Shown here: in pieces, positions 37,639-46,940 of the stretch | How the letters are laid out: each line of letters opens with the position of its first letter | Position numbering within the stretch: position 1 is the first letter of the stretch | DNA from: Peristeroidobacter soli | Lineage (GTDB): Bacteria > Pseudomonadota > Gammaproteobacteria > Steroidobacterales > Steroidobacteraceae | Reading direction: 5' to 3' | NCBI RefSeq assembly: GCF_004138485.1 | Contig: NZ_RYEV01000004.1 | Coordinates: forward strand, 928,803 to 992,802 | Length of the DNA stretch: 64,000 nucleotides | Made by a program: the position numbers and the translations under genes | The notes under the pieces: model-generated | What the model was told of the DNA's origin: nothing | Databases searched by the model: none | The model's input: only the letters and a program-made list of their open reading frames with translations

Positions 37639-38393
37639 GTCAGGTCGCAATCGTGAGCGGTGGATCGACCGGCATCGGGCTCGCTACTGTCCGCGCGCTG
37701 CGCGCTGCCGGATTCAAGGTCGGCTTTTTCAGCTCCTCCGCGCCAAAGGTCGAAGCGGCTGTTGCCGCGATTGCCAGCGAGCCCGGGCCCGACAGCCACG
37801 GCGCCGTCGTCGATGTCACCGACGACGCCGCGGTCTCAGCATTCCACACCGACGTGGAAACAAAACTCGGCGCGGTCGGCGCGTTGGTGTGTAACGCCGG
37901 CATCTCGCCGAAGCGAGACGGCAAGCGCATCCCACTTCATGAAACCACACGCGAGCAATGGGAAAGCACGCTCTCGGTGAATCTCGACGGGGCGTTCAAC
38001 TGTGCTCGCGCCTGCCTGCCATCGATGATGTCTCAGCGTTACGGACGAATCGTCCTGGTTGGCTCGATCGCAGCCCGCGCGACGCCGAAGCTCGCAGGCG
38101 CTCCTTACGTTGCATCGAAGTCCGCCCTGTCGGGACTGATGCGCTCGGTCATCAGTGAGTACAGCGCCTACGGCATCACTTGCAACATCGTCGCGCCCGG
38201 CAACGTCGTGACCGACATGGTCGCCGCCTTGAGCACCGACCAGCTGGCGCAACTTGCCGCACGCGTTCCTGTCGGGCGCCTCGGCAAGCCCGAGGACATC
38301 GCCCTCGTCATCGAGATGCTCTGCCGTCCGACCGCCGGCTTTGTGAACGGCGCGGTCATCGATGTGAACGGCGGCGAATTCGTCGCCGTCTGA
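37635..38393 (+). CDS. Short-chain dehydrogenase/reductase (FabG-like)
   Basis: The 252-residue classical SDR starts at ATG 37635, which overlaps the AbgT stop. It shows the cofactor motif GGSTGIG (residues about 9-15), CNAGIS, catalytic Ser in LVGSIAARA and the YxxxK pair in YVASKSALSGLMRS. The C-terminus NGAVIDVNGGEFV is typical. Substrate is unknown. In this operon it probably reduces or oxidises the carbonyl product made by the aminotransferase and ThDP enzyme. Confidence 0.9.
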   Translation: MSQVAIVSGGSTGIGLATVRALRAAGFKVGFFSSSAPKVEAAVAAIASEPGPDSHGAVVDVTDDAAVSAFHTDVETKLGAVGALVCNAGISPKRDGKRIPLHETTREQWESTLSVNLDGAFNCARACLPSMMSQRYGRIVLVGSIAARATPKLAGAPYVASKSALSGLMRSVISEYSAYGITCNIVAPGNVVTDMVAALSTDQLAQLAARVPVGRLGKPEDIALVIEMLCRPTAGFVNGAVIDVNGGEFVAV

Positions 38394-38417
38394 CCTGCCC
38401 TGTCGAGGAATACTTCA

Positions 38418-39932
38418 GTGAATGTTTCCAAGCGCCGGCTGCTGATTGGCCGCATGTATCACGAGTCGAACTTCCTGCCGAGCTTCAGAACCGATGGCTC
38501 CTGGTTCAACGAACACCGCGACGCGGCCGTGCTTCAAGAAGCCAGCGGCTCCAGCAGCACTCTCGGCGGCATTTATAAGAAAGCCAAGGCGCTGGGCTAT
38601 GAAATGATCGGCGCCGTCGACATCGCTGCGCCGCCGAGCGCGCTCGTGGACGACGATTACTACGCCGCGATTCGCGCCGCATTCGTCGAGCGCGCCAAAC
38701 GCCGCAACTTCGACGCGATCGCACTCGATCTGCACGGCGCCATGGGAACCGGCGCGATTCCCGATGCGGACGGCGATCTGCTCGCAGCGCTGCGCGAGGC
38801 CGTCGGCCCCGACATTCCCATCGGCGTCGGATTGGATCTGCACGCGCACATGACGCCAAAAATGCTGTCGTCGGCGCAGATCGTCATCGCCTGCAAGGAG
38901 AACCCGCACTCCGATACCGTTGAGTGCGGCGAACGGGTCGTCGAGCTGCTGGATGAGTTGCTGTCGGGCCAGCTGCATCCGGTCAGCACGCTGGCCCGAG
39001 TCCCGATGATTCTGATGGGGAATGCGGAGACGAATGCCGGTCCGTTGCAGGAGCTTCACGCGCTGGCCCGCGCGCTGGCCGCAAAGTATCCGCAGGTCCG
39101 CGATGTTTCTTTGTACAACGTCATGCGTCTCATGGACGATGTCGACATGGGCCAGAGCGTCGTGGTGTTGAGCGATGGCCCGCTGCCTGCCGCCGCGCAG
39201 ATCGCTGAGAAGATTGCCGGTGAGTTCTGGCGACGACGCGAGGAATTTCGAGACGACCTGCTCACCATCGATCAGGCGCTCGAGCTCGCCGCCCATCCGA
39301 CCAAAGCATTGCCCGTCACGCTCGGCGACATGGGCGATCGAGTCACGGCTGGCGCTCCTGGCGATGGGGTCTACATTCTGCAGGCCGCGCTGAAGCGACC
39401 GGGACTGCGCGGCGCCATTCCGATCACCGATGCGACGGCGGTCGCGAAAGCCAAAGCGGCCGGCATCGGCGTACCGATCACGCTCGAGGTTGGCGGAACG
39501 ATGACGTCGATGTTCGAACCGATGACGATTCGCGCCAGGGTCCGCAATCTTTCCAATGGCGTGTTCACCATGGCGGGACCGTTTCATGGCGGCGAACGCT
39601 CGGATATGGGCGAGACCGCCGTGCTCGATCTGGAGAACGGCCTGGTGCTGCTCGTCACCAGCCGGCCGGCCTACTCGCTCGACCCACAGGCCTTCGAAAG
39701 CCAGGGCATTGCAATCGGCGCGCAGGACTTCGTGGTCGTGAAGAGCGGCCATCATTTCAAATTGAATTTTGCCGGCCTGGTCGAGCCCTTGCTGGTCGCC
39801 ACTCCCGGCATTGGCTATCCGTTCCCCGGATATCACCCCGGCACACGCGGCCGTTTCTATCCGGAGCACGATGTCGGCGAGCCCGCCATCAAAGCGCTCT
39901 CATTCACGCACCAAGGCAAGCGAACGATTTGA
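38418..39932 (+). CDS. M81-family metallopeptidase (MlrC-like)
   Basis: The 504-residue protein starts at GTG 38418, seven bases after AGGAA. It has the M81/MlrC N-terminal domain (RMYHESNFLPSF, ALDLHGAMGTG, GVGLDLHAHMTPKM, with likely zinc-binding Asp/His) and the MlrC C-terminal domain (LGDMGDRVTAGAPGDG, GPFHGGERSDMGETAVL). Characterised MlrC opens linear microcystin peptides; most family members are uncharacterised amide hydrolases. The usual mlrA and mlrB partners are absent, so microcystin is not implied. It may cleave the peptide or amide imported by the TonB receptor and AbgT protein, and it is the last gene of the operon. Confidence 0.88.
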   Translation: MNVSKRRLLIGRMYHESNFLPSFRTDGSWFNEHRDAAVLQEASGSSSTLGGIYKKAKALGYEMIGAVDIAAPPSALVDDDYYAAIRAAFVERAKRRNFDAIALDLHGAMGTGAIPDADGDLLAALREAVGPDIPIGVGLDLHAHMTPKMLSSAQIVIACKENPHSDTVECGERVVELLDELLSGQLHPVSTLARVPMILMGNAETNAGPLQELHALARALAAKYPQVRDVSLYNVMRLMDDVDMGQSVVVLSDGPLPAAAQIAEKIAGEFWRRREEFRDDLLTIDQALELAAHPTKALPVTLGDMGDRVTAGAPGDGVYILQAALKRPGLRGAIPITDATAVAKAKAAGIGVPITLEVGGTMTSMFEPMTIRARVRNLSNGVFTMAGPFHGGERSDMGETAVLDLENGLVLLVTSRPAYSLDPQAFESQGIAIGAQDFVVVKSGHHFKLNFAGLVEPLLVATPGIGYPFPGYHPGTRGRFYPEHDVGEPAIKALSFTHQGKRTI

Positions 39933-39957
39933 GCGCCGCTCATGTCGGGGGCGCGTC

Positions 39958-41055
39958 TCATCGGCCGGTAGGACAGCGCCATGGCTCGGCCGCGCTCATG
40001 TCGGGCTCCACGATCGGCTCGCCACCCGCCGTCCATTTGAGTTCGCTGATATGCATCGCGCGGCAACGATCCCTCTGCCCGTTGGGCAACACGTTCCACG
40101 CGTGATAGGCCATGACGGTGCGGCCCTGGAAACTCAGGATCGACTGATGACCGGGGCCGAACCAACCCGAGGGCTGCGCGGGTGTCGCCAACAGCGGTCG
40201 CGTGCTCGCATCCTTGCACGGGCCGAGTGGCCCATCGCAGCGTGCGTAGCCGACGGCATATTCCGGTTTGTCGTAGGCGTTGGCTGAATAAAACAAATAG
40301 TAGGCGCCCTCATGCACGAGCATCGTGGGCGCCTCGATCACGCGACCTTCCCACGGCTGATCGTTGCTCAGACCCAGCCGCGCTGTTTCACCGATCAATG
40401 CGAGACCCGCCGCATCCAGCTCGCGAGCGAAGATCCAGGTTGGCAGATTGCAGCAGTTACCGTCGTTCTTGAAATAGAGATAGATCCGCCGGCCGTCGCG
40501 AAACGGACTCACATCGATCACGCCTTCCTCGAACTCATCGCAGATCAGCGGTGTGTCATCGGGAACGAACTCCCGATCGGGATGTTTGCTGACTGCGGTG
40601 CCGACACACAAGCGACCGATGCCGTCCGGCCGCACCAGCGTCGAGGAGCGCGCGCTGAAGTACAGTACATAATGGGAATCGAAGCGCATGACTTCGGGAG
40701 CCCATACATCGGGCTTGTTTTGATTCACCCAGGCCGGCAAATGCGCGAGGGCCTCGGCCGGCGGCAACCAGTGCTGAAGGTCGTCGGATGAGGAGACCTG
40801 CACGCGCCTGCCGCCCGAATTCGTGGCGTACGCATAAATGCGCCCCTCGGCCTCCAGCAGGAACGGATCGGGAAAATTGGCACGCAGCACGGGGTTGCGG
40901 ATCGGCAACGGCGCCGACGCTGACAGCGTCTGACACGCGGTCAACAGCCACAGACCGAGGCCAATCGCGCCCCCCAACAGGCCCAGCCGGCCCGCTTCCG
41001 TCTTATAAGTATGATAAATCCGTTCAAAGCGGTTCTCTTTTATCATACTAATCAT
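39958..41055 (-). CDS. Glycoside hydrolase family 43 lipoprotein
   Basis: The 365-residue protein has a lipobox (LLTAC, Cys41) after a long basic n-region. The five-bladed propeller enzyme motifs are present: NFPDPF (base Asp63), DVSPF (Asp181) and IEAPTM (acid Glu241). All three GH43 catalytic residues are therefore in place. It acts in the periplasm or outer membrane, probably on arabino- or xylo-configured side chains. The start is uncertain: ATGs at 41055 and 41046 both lie beside an inverted repeat and have no clear ribosome site. Divergent from the TonB receptor at 41113. Confidence 0.85.
   Translation of the reverse strand: MISMIKENRFERIYHTYKTEAGRLGLLGGAIGLGLWLLTACQTLSASAPLPIRNPVLRANFPDPFLLEAEGRIYAYATNSGGRRVQVSSSDDLQHWLPPAEALAHLPAWVNQNKPDVWAPEVMRFDSHYVLYFSARSSTLVRPDGIGRLCVGTAVSKHPDREFVPDDTPLICDEFEEGVIDVSPFRDGRRIYLYFKNDGNCCNLPTWIFARELDAAGLALIGETARLGLSNDQPWEGRVIEAPTMLVHEGAYYLFYSANAYDKPEYAVGYARCDGPLGPCKDASTRPLLATPAQPSGWFGPGHQSILSFQGRTVMAYHAWNVLPNGQRDRCRAMHISELKWTAGGEPIVEPDMSAAEPWRCPTGR
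41008..41049. promoter_or_regulatory. Perfect 11-bp inverted repeat between GH43 and TonB receptor genes
   Basis: AGTATGATAAA (41008-41018) and TTTATCATACT (41039-41049) are exact inverted copies separated by 20 bp, about three helical turns centre to centre. The region is AT-rich in a GC-rich setting and lies in a divergent promoter. It is probably a binding site for the regulator of this polysaccharide locus, which is not encoded next to it. Confidence 0.55.
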
Positions 41056-41112
41056 TATATTCGCGTCAGCAGCTGCAGGGGCTGCGATCAGGAAAGAGTT
41101 TCAGGGGGCACA

Positions 41113-43839
41113 GTGAAGCGGCATATTGCTTTTTGTACGGCGTCGGCCTTTGGCCTGCTCGGCGCGGCGGCGCAGGCGCAGACCACCGATCAGAGGACCG
41201 AAGTCGAAGAGATCATCGTCACCGGCATCCGCGGCAGCCTCGAAGCCGCCGCCGATATCAAGCGCCAATCCGTTCAGGTCGTCGACTCGATCGTGGCCGA
41301 GGACATCGGCAAGTTCCCGGATCCCACCACCGCCGCCGCGCTCCAGCGCGTGCCGGGCGTGCAGGTGTCGATCGGCAACAACAACGAAATCGTCGGCGTG
41401 CTGATTCGCGGCTTGAGCGACATCCAGACCACGCTCGACGGGCGCGAGCTGTTCTCCACCAACACCCGCAACTTCCAGTTCCAGGACCTGCCCGCCGACG
41501 CCCTGGCCCGCGTCGACGTGATCAAGTCCGCCACCGCCGATCTGATCGAAGGCGGCATCGCCGGCGTCACCGATCTGCGGCTCCACAAGCCGTTCGATTT
41601 CAACGAGCCCACCGTCGTCGTCGGCGCGCGCGCCAACTATTCGACCAATGTCGAAGAAGTGAATCCGCAACTGAGCGTGTTGCTCACGGATCGCTGGAAC
41701 ACGGGGATCGGCGAGCTCGGCGCATTGCTCAACGTATCGTGGAGCGACACCGACTACAGCCGTCCGGTCACCTACGCACCGATTCGCCGCTCCACCGCCT
41801 TTCGCTTCAATCAGCCCGGCTTCATGGTCCAGAACGTGGCCGGCGGCGTGAATCACTATGGAGACTACCAGCGCCCGCAAGCCAACGCGGCGTTCCAGCT
41901 GCAGGCGACCGATGAGCTGCAGTTCTACGCGGACGCGGTGTTCACTGGCTACCGGTCCGAGAATCAGTCGGCGTTCGTCGAAACGCAGTTCTTCAATCCC
42001 AACACTGGCATGACTCTGGGCGGCTCGAGCGGCGACTGCTTCCTCGCGCGCGTCTCGCCGAGCGGTCTCAATCCGAACGCGGTGGAGCTCGCCAGCCACA
42101 ACTTCACCGTACAGAACCTGTGCAACGTCCCGACGGCGTCGTTCACCAACGCCACCGCGTTCGCCAGCGCGCAATCGCGCGATGAGGAGACCAACAACTA
42201 TCTCGGTGCGCTGGGCGCCCGCTATCAGGGCGAGCGTCTGGATCTGAAGGGCGAAGTGTCGTTCCAGGACTCGACGTTCGAGCAGGAGATCTTCATCGTC
42301 GACATCGGCAAGCGCATCCCCGTCACCAACGTGAATTCGGATTTCAACCAGGGCGGTCTGTACGATGCGCCGGGCAATCCGCTGGGGTCGGCGGACGGCA
42401 TGTACTTGCGCAACGGCCTGAACCAGAACTTCAACAAAGCCAACGGTGACCAGATCGCGATAGCACTCGACGGCGCCTACCGCCTCGATTCCTTCATCAC
42501 GAAGCTGCAGGCCGGCGTGCGCTACGCGGACCGCGGTGCCGAGTACGATCAAGCACAGGTCAATCGTGCGGCACCCGGCGGCGATCTGGCAACCCTGGTC
42601 AGCGCCACCGGTCTGGGCGATGAGTTCTATGCCTCCATGCCGGGCATTCCGCGCATCAACGGCGGCAGCTCCGTGCTGATCCCGAACCCGGACTATCTGC
42701 GCTCCGCCGCCGGCCGCGACCGGCTCCGTCAGATCTACGGCTTCGGCGCTGGCGATCCGGCCTATGCGCCGGAACGTCACTTCGAAGCGACCGAGAAAAC
42801 TTACGCTGCCTACCTGCAGGCGAGCTACGAGTTCAACGTCGGCGGCACAGTCATCGACGGCGTGGTCGGCGTGCGCCCCACCCGCACGGAACGCACGATC
42901 AGCGGCGCAGGCATCGTAAGCAACGTGCTCACGCCGGTGACGGCGGATACGACGGATAGCGAAGTGTTGCCGAACTTCAACGCACGCTGGGTGCTCAGCG
43001 AGGACTGGCAGGCCCGCTTCAACTACGCGAAGACCATGCGACGCCCGGGCTTCGATAGCCTCAACCCCGGCATCAGCTACATCGTCGCGACCAACCCGAA
43101 CGTCATCAACTCGGGTAACGCAGGCAATCCGGACCTGAAGCCGCAGATCTCGGACAGCTTCGACGTGACGCTCGAGTACTACTTCAAGTCGGGCTTCCTG
43201 GCGGGTGGCGTGTACTACCGCGACATCAAGGACCGCGTCATCAACGGCACGACCGCGGAAGTGATCGACGGCATCACCTACAACATCTCCCGTCCCCGTA
43301 ATGTCTCAGCGGCGGAACTGTCGGGCGTCGAGGTCAGCGGCCAGATGTTCTTCGACTTCCTGCCCGGCGCGTGGGCCGGCTTCGGCGTGTTCGGCAACTA
43401 CACGTGGGCCGACACGGAAGTGACCGGCGACAGCTCGGCCACCAACTCGCTCAAGGGCTTCCCGCTGCAAGGGGTGTCCGAACACAACTTCAACGCCGGC
43501 CTGTTGTACGAGCGCTCCGGCCTGTCCGCACGCATGGTGTACACGTATCGCTCGAAGTATTACGACGAAGACCTCACCGGCGGCAACGCGCTGCGCCCCA
43601 TCGAAGCGGATCGCGCCGACGATCTGAGCTACAACCCGGTGTGGCTCGGCTACGTGCGCGCCGCGGGCCGTCTCGATATGAGCGTCGGCTACGACATCAC
43701 CGACACGGTCCGCGTGGACGTCGGTGGCACGAACATTCTGGGTTCGAAATATCGCAGCTACATGGGCGAGTCGTTCTTCAACCGCGACTACCGGTATGAT
43801 GATTCGATCTACACAGTCGGCATGAGAGTGCGCTTCTAA
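41113..43839 (+). CDS. TonB-dependent receptor of the carbohydrate type
   Basis: The 908-residue receptor starts at GTG 41113 after AGGGGG. Signal peptide to AAQAQT; TonB box EEIIVTGIRGSL; then SIVAEDIGKFPDPTTAAALQRVPGVQV and IRGLSDIQTTLDGRE, which mark the TIGR01782-like subfamily common in Xanthomonadales and Caulobacter. The barrel ends YTVGMRVRF with the terminal Phe. It probably imports oligosaccharides released by the GH43 and sulfatase enzymes encoded around it. The stop TAA overlaps the next ATG, so it is coupled to the sulfatase. Confidence 0.92.
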   Translation: MKRHIAFCTASAFGLLGAAAQAQTTDQRTEVEEIIVTGIRGSLEAAADIKRQSVQVVDSIVAEDIGKFPDPTTAAALQRVPGVQVSIGNNNEIVGVLIRGLSDIQTTLDGRELFSTNTRNFQFQDLPADALARVDVIKSATADLIEGGIAGVTDLRLHKPFDFNEPTVVVGARANYSTNVEEVNPQLSVLLTDRWNTGIGELGALLNVSWSDTDYSRPVTYAPIRRSTAFRFNQPGFMVQNVAGGVNHYGDYQRPQANAAFQLQATDELQFYADAVFTGYRSENQSAFVETQFFNPNTGMTLGGSSGDCFLARVSPSGLNPNAVELASHNFTVQNLCNVPTASFTNATAFASAQSRDEETNNYLGALGARYQGERLDLKGEVSFQDSTFEQEIFIVDIGKRIPVTNVNSDFNQGGLYDAPGNPLGSADGMYLRNGLNQNFNKANGDQIAIALDGAYRLDSFITKLQAGVRYADRGAEYDQAQVNRAAPGGDLATLVSATGLGDEFYASMPGIPRINGGSSVLIPNPDYLRSAAGRDRLRQIYGFGAGDPAYAPERHFEATEKTYAAYLQASYEFNVGGTVIDGVVGVRPTRTERTISGAGIVSNVLTPVTADTTDSEVLPNFNARWVLSEDWQARFNYAKTMRRPGFDSLNPGISYIVATNPNVINSGNAGNPDLKPQISDSFDVTLEYYFKSGFLAGGVYYRDIKDRVINGTTAEVIDGITYNISRPRNVSAAELSGVEVSGQMFFDFLPGAWAGFGVFGNYTWADTEVTGDSSATNSLKGFPLQGVSEHNFNAGLLYERSGLSARMVYTYRSKYYDEDLTGGNALRPIEADRADDLSYNPVWLGYVRAAGRLDMSVGYDITDTVRVDVGGTNILGSKYRSYMGESFFNRDYRYDDSIYTVGMRVRF

Positions 43840-45254
43840 TGACAAAAGATGTTCTTTCACTCGCGCGGCTTGCATTGGCGATGGCCGCGCTGTTTGTCGG
43901 CAGTTTCGCCGGCGCGCAGGACCGGCCGAACGTGGTGATATTCATCGCCGACGATCTGGGTTGGCACGACATGGGCACTTACGGCAACCCCGACGTGCGC
44001 ACGCCCAACATCGACAAGCTGGCCACCGAGGGCACGAAGTTCAATCGAGCTTTCGCGGCATCACCTACGTGCGCGCCCTCACGCGCGGCACTGTTCACCG
44101 GCCTCTACCCGATGCGTAATGGCGCGCACGCCAATCACAGCATCATCGAGCCGAACGTTCGGACCTGGCCGCAGTATCTGTCCGAGCTCGGCTACCGGAC
44201 GGTGATCGCCGGCAAGACGCACATCGGTCCGCGCGAGCAGTACCCGTTCGAATATCTGGCGAACTCCAACGTCAGCCCGCCGGGCAAGCCGGAGGTGCTG
44301 TACACCGACCTCGGCGTGCCGGCCATCGAAAATCTGCTCAAGACCCACGACAAGAAGAAGCCGCTGGCGCTGGTGGTCGCAGCCCATTCGCCACACGTGT
44401 ATTGGCTCGAAAATCAGGGCTACGATCCCGCGAGCTTCACGGTGCCGCCGTATCTGGTCGACACGCCGATCACGCGCAACGCGATGGCTCGCTACTACAC
44501 CGATGTCTCGCAGGCAGACAAGGAAGTCGGACAGGTGCGCGCCGCGCTCGATCGCTACGGCTTCGGCAAGAACACGCTCTTCATGTTTACCTCCGATCAG
44601 GGCCCGCAATTTCCGTTCGGCAAGTGGTCGCTGTACGAAGCCGGCATGCGCGTGCCGCTCATCGCCGCATGGCCCGGCAAGATCGCACGGCATGCAACCA
44701 ACGACGCCATCGTCTCTCTGGTCGACGTGCTGCCGACCGTCATCGAAGTGGCCGGCGGCACCGCACCGAGAGATATCGACGGCCGCAGCTTCGTCGACGT
44801 GCTCGAGGGTCGCTCCACCCACCATCTGGACGCGGCGTTCGCAGCCCATACGGGCGATGGCAAGATGAATCGTGCGCCGATGCGAGCCATTCGCACGGAA
44901 CGTTACAAGTACATCGTCAACCTGGCGCCGGAGATTCCCTACGGCAATCACATCAGCGACGCAAACGGCAAGGACGGCCGCGACTACTGGGACAACTGGG
45001 TCGAGGTTGCCAAGACGGATCCGGCAGCCGCACGCATCGTTCAGCGCTTCCGCCAGCATCCCGCCGAGGAGTTGTACGACCTCGCGCACGATCCCTTCGA
45101 GCTCACCAATCTCGCGGGCGATGTGAACTACGCTCACACGCAGGTGGAGCTGCGCGGCAAGCTCGACACCTGGCGCGTACAGCAGGGAGAACGTCTGGAT
45201 TTCGTGCCGATGCCGGAAGACGCCCGGCACGGTGAGTTGAAGTATCGAGAGTAA
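43839..45254 (+). CDS. Secreted sulfatase (formylglycine type)
   Basis: The 471-residue protein has a signal peptide ending SFAGA and the alkaline-phosphatase fold. Metal-binding IADDLGWHDMG follows, then the C-x-P-S-R motif SPTCAPSRAALFTG, whose Cys78 is converted to formylglycine, and FTSDQGPQFPFGKW. It resembles heparan-N-sulfatase-like S1 enzymes. It hydrolyses sulfate esters in the periplasm and needs a formylglycine-generating enzyme that is not in the window. It shares the TAATG overlap with the TonB receptor, which makes a substrate link between them likely. Confidence 0.92.
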   Translation: MTKDVLSLARLALAMAALFVGSFAGAQDRPNVVIFIADDLGWHDMGTYGNPDVRTPNIDKLATEGTKFNRAFAASPTCAPSRAALFTGLYPMRNGAHANHSIIEPNVRTWPQYLSELGYRTVIAGKTHIGPREQYPFEYLANSNVSPPGKPEVLYTDLGVPAIENLLKTHDKKKPLALVVAAHSPHVYWLENQGYDPASFTVPPYLVDTPITRNAMARYYTDVSQADKEVGQVRAALDRYGFGKNTLFMFTSDQGPQFPFGKWSLYEAGMRVPLIAAWPGKIARHATNDAIVSLVDVLPTVIEVAGGTAPRDIDGRSFVDVLEGRSTHHLDAAFAAHTGDGKMNRAPMRAIRTERYKYIVNLAPEIPYGNHISDANGKDGRDYWDNWVEVAKTDPAAARIVQRFRQHPAEELYDLAHDPFELTNLAGDVNYAHTQVELRGKLDTWRVQQGERLDFVPMPEDARHGELKYRE

Positions 45255-45263
45255 GATCGAAAA

Positions 45264-45295
45264 CGGCGCGGAGTGGAACGCCCCACTCCGCGCCG
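45264..45295. terminator. Bidirectional terminator hairpin between two sulfatase genes
   Basis: A perfect 13-bp stem, CGGCGCGGAGTGG with CCACTCCGCGCCG, and a 6-base loop lies between the convergent stops at 45254 and 45301. There is no T-tract, but position and strength suggest termination from both sides. Confidence 0.55.
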
Positions 45296-45300
45296 GTCGC

Positions 45301-46740
45301 TCATTGAGGCAAGGTCTTGCGCCAGCGAACGACCTTCCCGGTGAGCGAAGCGGCAACGTCAGGATTCTCCTTTGCGACGTTGCGTGACTCCGACACATCA
45401 GTCGCGAGGTTATAAAGCTCGGCGCCGGTCCCATCTCCACGCGCCAGCAACTTCCAATCGCCGGAGCGAACCGCGAACGGCGGACTCACATCGCGATCGA
45501 GAAACGGACGCGGCGATTTACCCGGCACACCGAAGCCGCCATACGCGTAGAAAATGTCAGGCCGGGATTGGATCGGCGCCCCGGTCCACGCGGCGGCCAG
45601 ACTGACACCGTCGAGTGTCGCTGGAGCTTTCGCACCAGCCAGCTGCGCCAGCGTCGGATACAGGTCGACGCCATTCGCGAGCGTCGTGTCATCCCGCTTG
45701 CCAGCCTCGATACGACCCGGCCAATAAACGATCAACGGCTCGCGCAGGCCGCCTTCATAGAGACTGCCCTTTCGCCCACGAAACTGCAGCGCATCGCCTG
45801 GCGGTGTCGCGTCCTTCTCGTAATACTGCGCGGAGCCACTCGGGCCGTTGTCACCCGTGAGCACGATGAGCGTGTCGTTCAACTTCCCGGACGTACGCAA
45901 TGTATCGATGAGCCGGCCGAGCTGCGCGTCCATCGCCACGAGCACAGCAAAGAAACGTTCTTCATCCGCATCGTCACCCTTACCACGCACCGGCGGCATC
46001 TGCACTTCATCGGGATGCCACGGATCATGCACGTCGTCGAGCCAGAGCTGGACGAACCAGGGACGATCGCCGGTACGCTGGATGAAATCGAGCGCCTTCG
46101 AGACATATCGCTCGGTCAGCGTGGACTTCGGCGCCCACTCGATGGGCCCGTGCCCGAGCGCGGCGCTCTGCGATGCGAGCCTGGCGGTGTCCTCTTTCAT
46201 CAGCACACGCGGGCCGAGGCCTTCAAACTGCGTATAGCTCTCATCGAAGCCGTACTCGGTGATCAGCGGCGCTTCGCCGATGTCGCGCCCGCCGCCGAGA
46301 TGCCACTTGCCGATGTGAGCCGTCGCGTAGCCCGCGTCGCGCAGCGTTCGCGGCAGGGTCGGCAGCGCTGGATCGAGCCAGTTCGCCTGCCCCATCTGCT
46401 CGTTGTGCTTGCGATTGCTGATGAAGCTGAGAATTCGGTTCCTGGCGGGAAAGGTGCCGGTCATCAAGCCCGCGCGAGATGCCGAACAGATCGGCGCCGC
46501 GACCGAGAACTGAGTCATGAGCAATCCCTGCTGAGCCAGACGATCGATGTTCGGCGTCGGTACTTTGCGGTTGCCCGTGACGGAGAAATCCGCATAGCCC
46601 AGATCGTCGACCAGGATGAACAGGATGTGCTTCGGTCGCTGTGCCTCGGCGTGTGACTCGGGCTTGGTCGCGCAACTCGCGAGCGCGAGGCCGCAACACA
46701 CCAGCAATCCGCGAATCAATCTCGGGTACGGTCCAGCCAT
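45301..46740 (-). CDS. Lipoprotein sulfatase (arylsulfatase A type)
   Basis: The 479-residue protein starts at ATG 46740; the frame continues upstream to 46782. The lipobox is LASC (Cys23). It has metal-binding LVDDLGYADFSVTG, the sulfatase signature APICSASRAGLMTG with Cys85 (here C-x-A-S-R in place of the usual C-x-P-S-R), GKWHLGG and LTGDNGPSG. The C-x-A-S-R form is known among sulfatases, so activity is expected. It is anchored in the cell envelope, convergent with the other sulfatase and divergent from the second GH43 gene. It probably desulfates the same glycan. Confidence 0.9.
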   Translation of the reverse strand: MAGPYPRLIRGLLVCCGLALASCATKPESHAEAQRPKHILFILVDDLGYADFSVTGNRKVPTPNIDRLAQQGLLMTQFSVAAPICSASRAGLMTGTFPARNRILSFISNRKHNEQMGQANWLDPALPTLPRTLRDAGYATAHIGKWHLGGGRDIGEAPLITEYGFDESYTQFEGLGPRVLMKEDTARLASQSAALGHGPIEWAPKSTLTERYVSKALDFIQRTGDRPWFVQLWLDDVHDPWHPDEVQMPPVRGKGDDADEERFFAVLVAMDAQLGRLIDTLRTSGKLNDTLIVLTGDNGPSGSAQYYEKDATPPGDALQFRGRKGSLYEGGLREPLIVYWPGRIEAGKRDDTTLANGVDLYPTLAQLAGAKAPATLDGVSLAAAWTGAPIQSRPDIFYAYGGFGVPGKSPRPFLDRDVSPPFAVRSGDWKLLARGDGTGAELYNLATDVSESRNVAKENPDVAASLTGKVVRWRKTLPQ

Positions 46741-46940
46741 CTTTCGTCTCACCCCTGTCGATGCTTGCACGCAGTCCGTCAATTATAGGATAAATAGGCC
46801 CAAGGAAGCTCTGGTCAATCGACTTCCCTGGCCTCGGCAGGTCTACAACTGATTGAAATGCTTCGCCGAGCGAAGCCGATAAAGTCGAGTAGTGGCAATT
46901 GATCAGATGTTTCCTAATGCAATCACGGGGTTTTCAACGG
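46741..46940. promoter_or_regulatory. Divergent promoter region between sulfatase and GH43 genes
   Basis: This 200-bp gap is AT-rich near 46780-46797. TAGGATAAAT (46786-46795) matches nine of ten bases of TATGATAAAT inside the inverted repeat at 41008. A perfect 7-bp hairpin, GCTTCGC-CGA-GCGAAGC, lies at 46860-46876. I see no further feature. Confidence 0.3.

Noticed and set aside
38418-39932. Microcystin degradation cluster
   Set aside because: Only the MlrC-like gene is present; no mlrA, mlrB or mlrD genes. The family is much broader than microcystin.
41101-42780. Minus-strand frame of 559 codons opposite the TonB receptor
   Set aside because: The receptor has all family motifs on the plus strand; the shadow has no domain signature.
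46860-46876. Perfect short hairpin GCTTCGC-CGA-GCGAAGC as a terminator
   Set aside because: It lies in a divergent promoter region with no gene ending near it and no T-tract.
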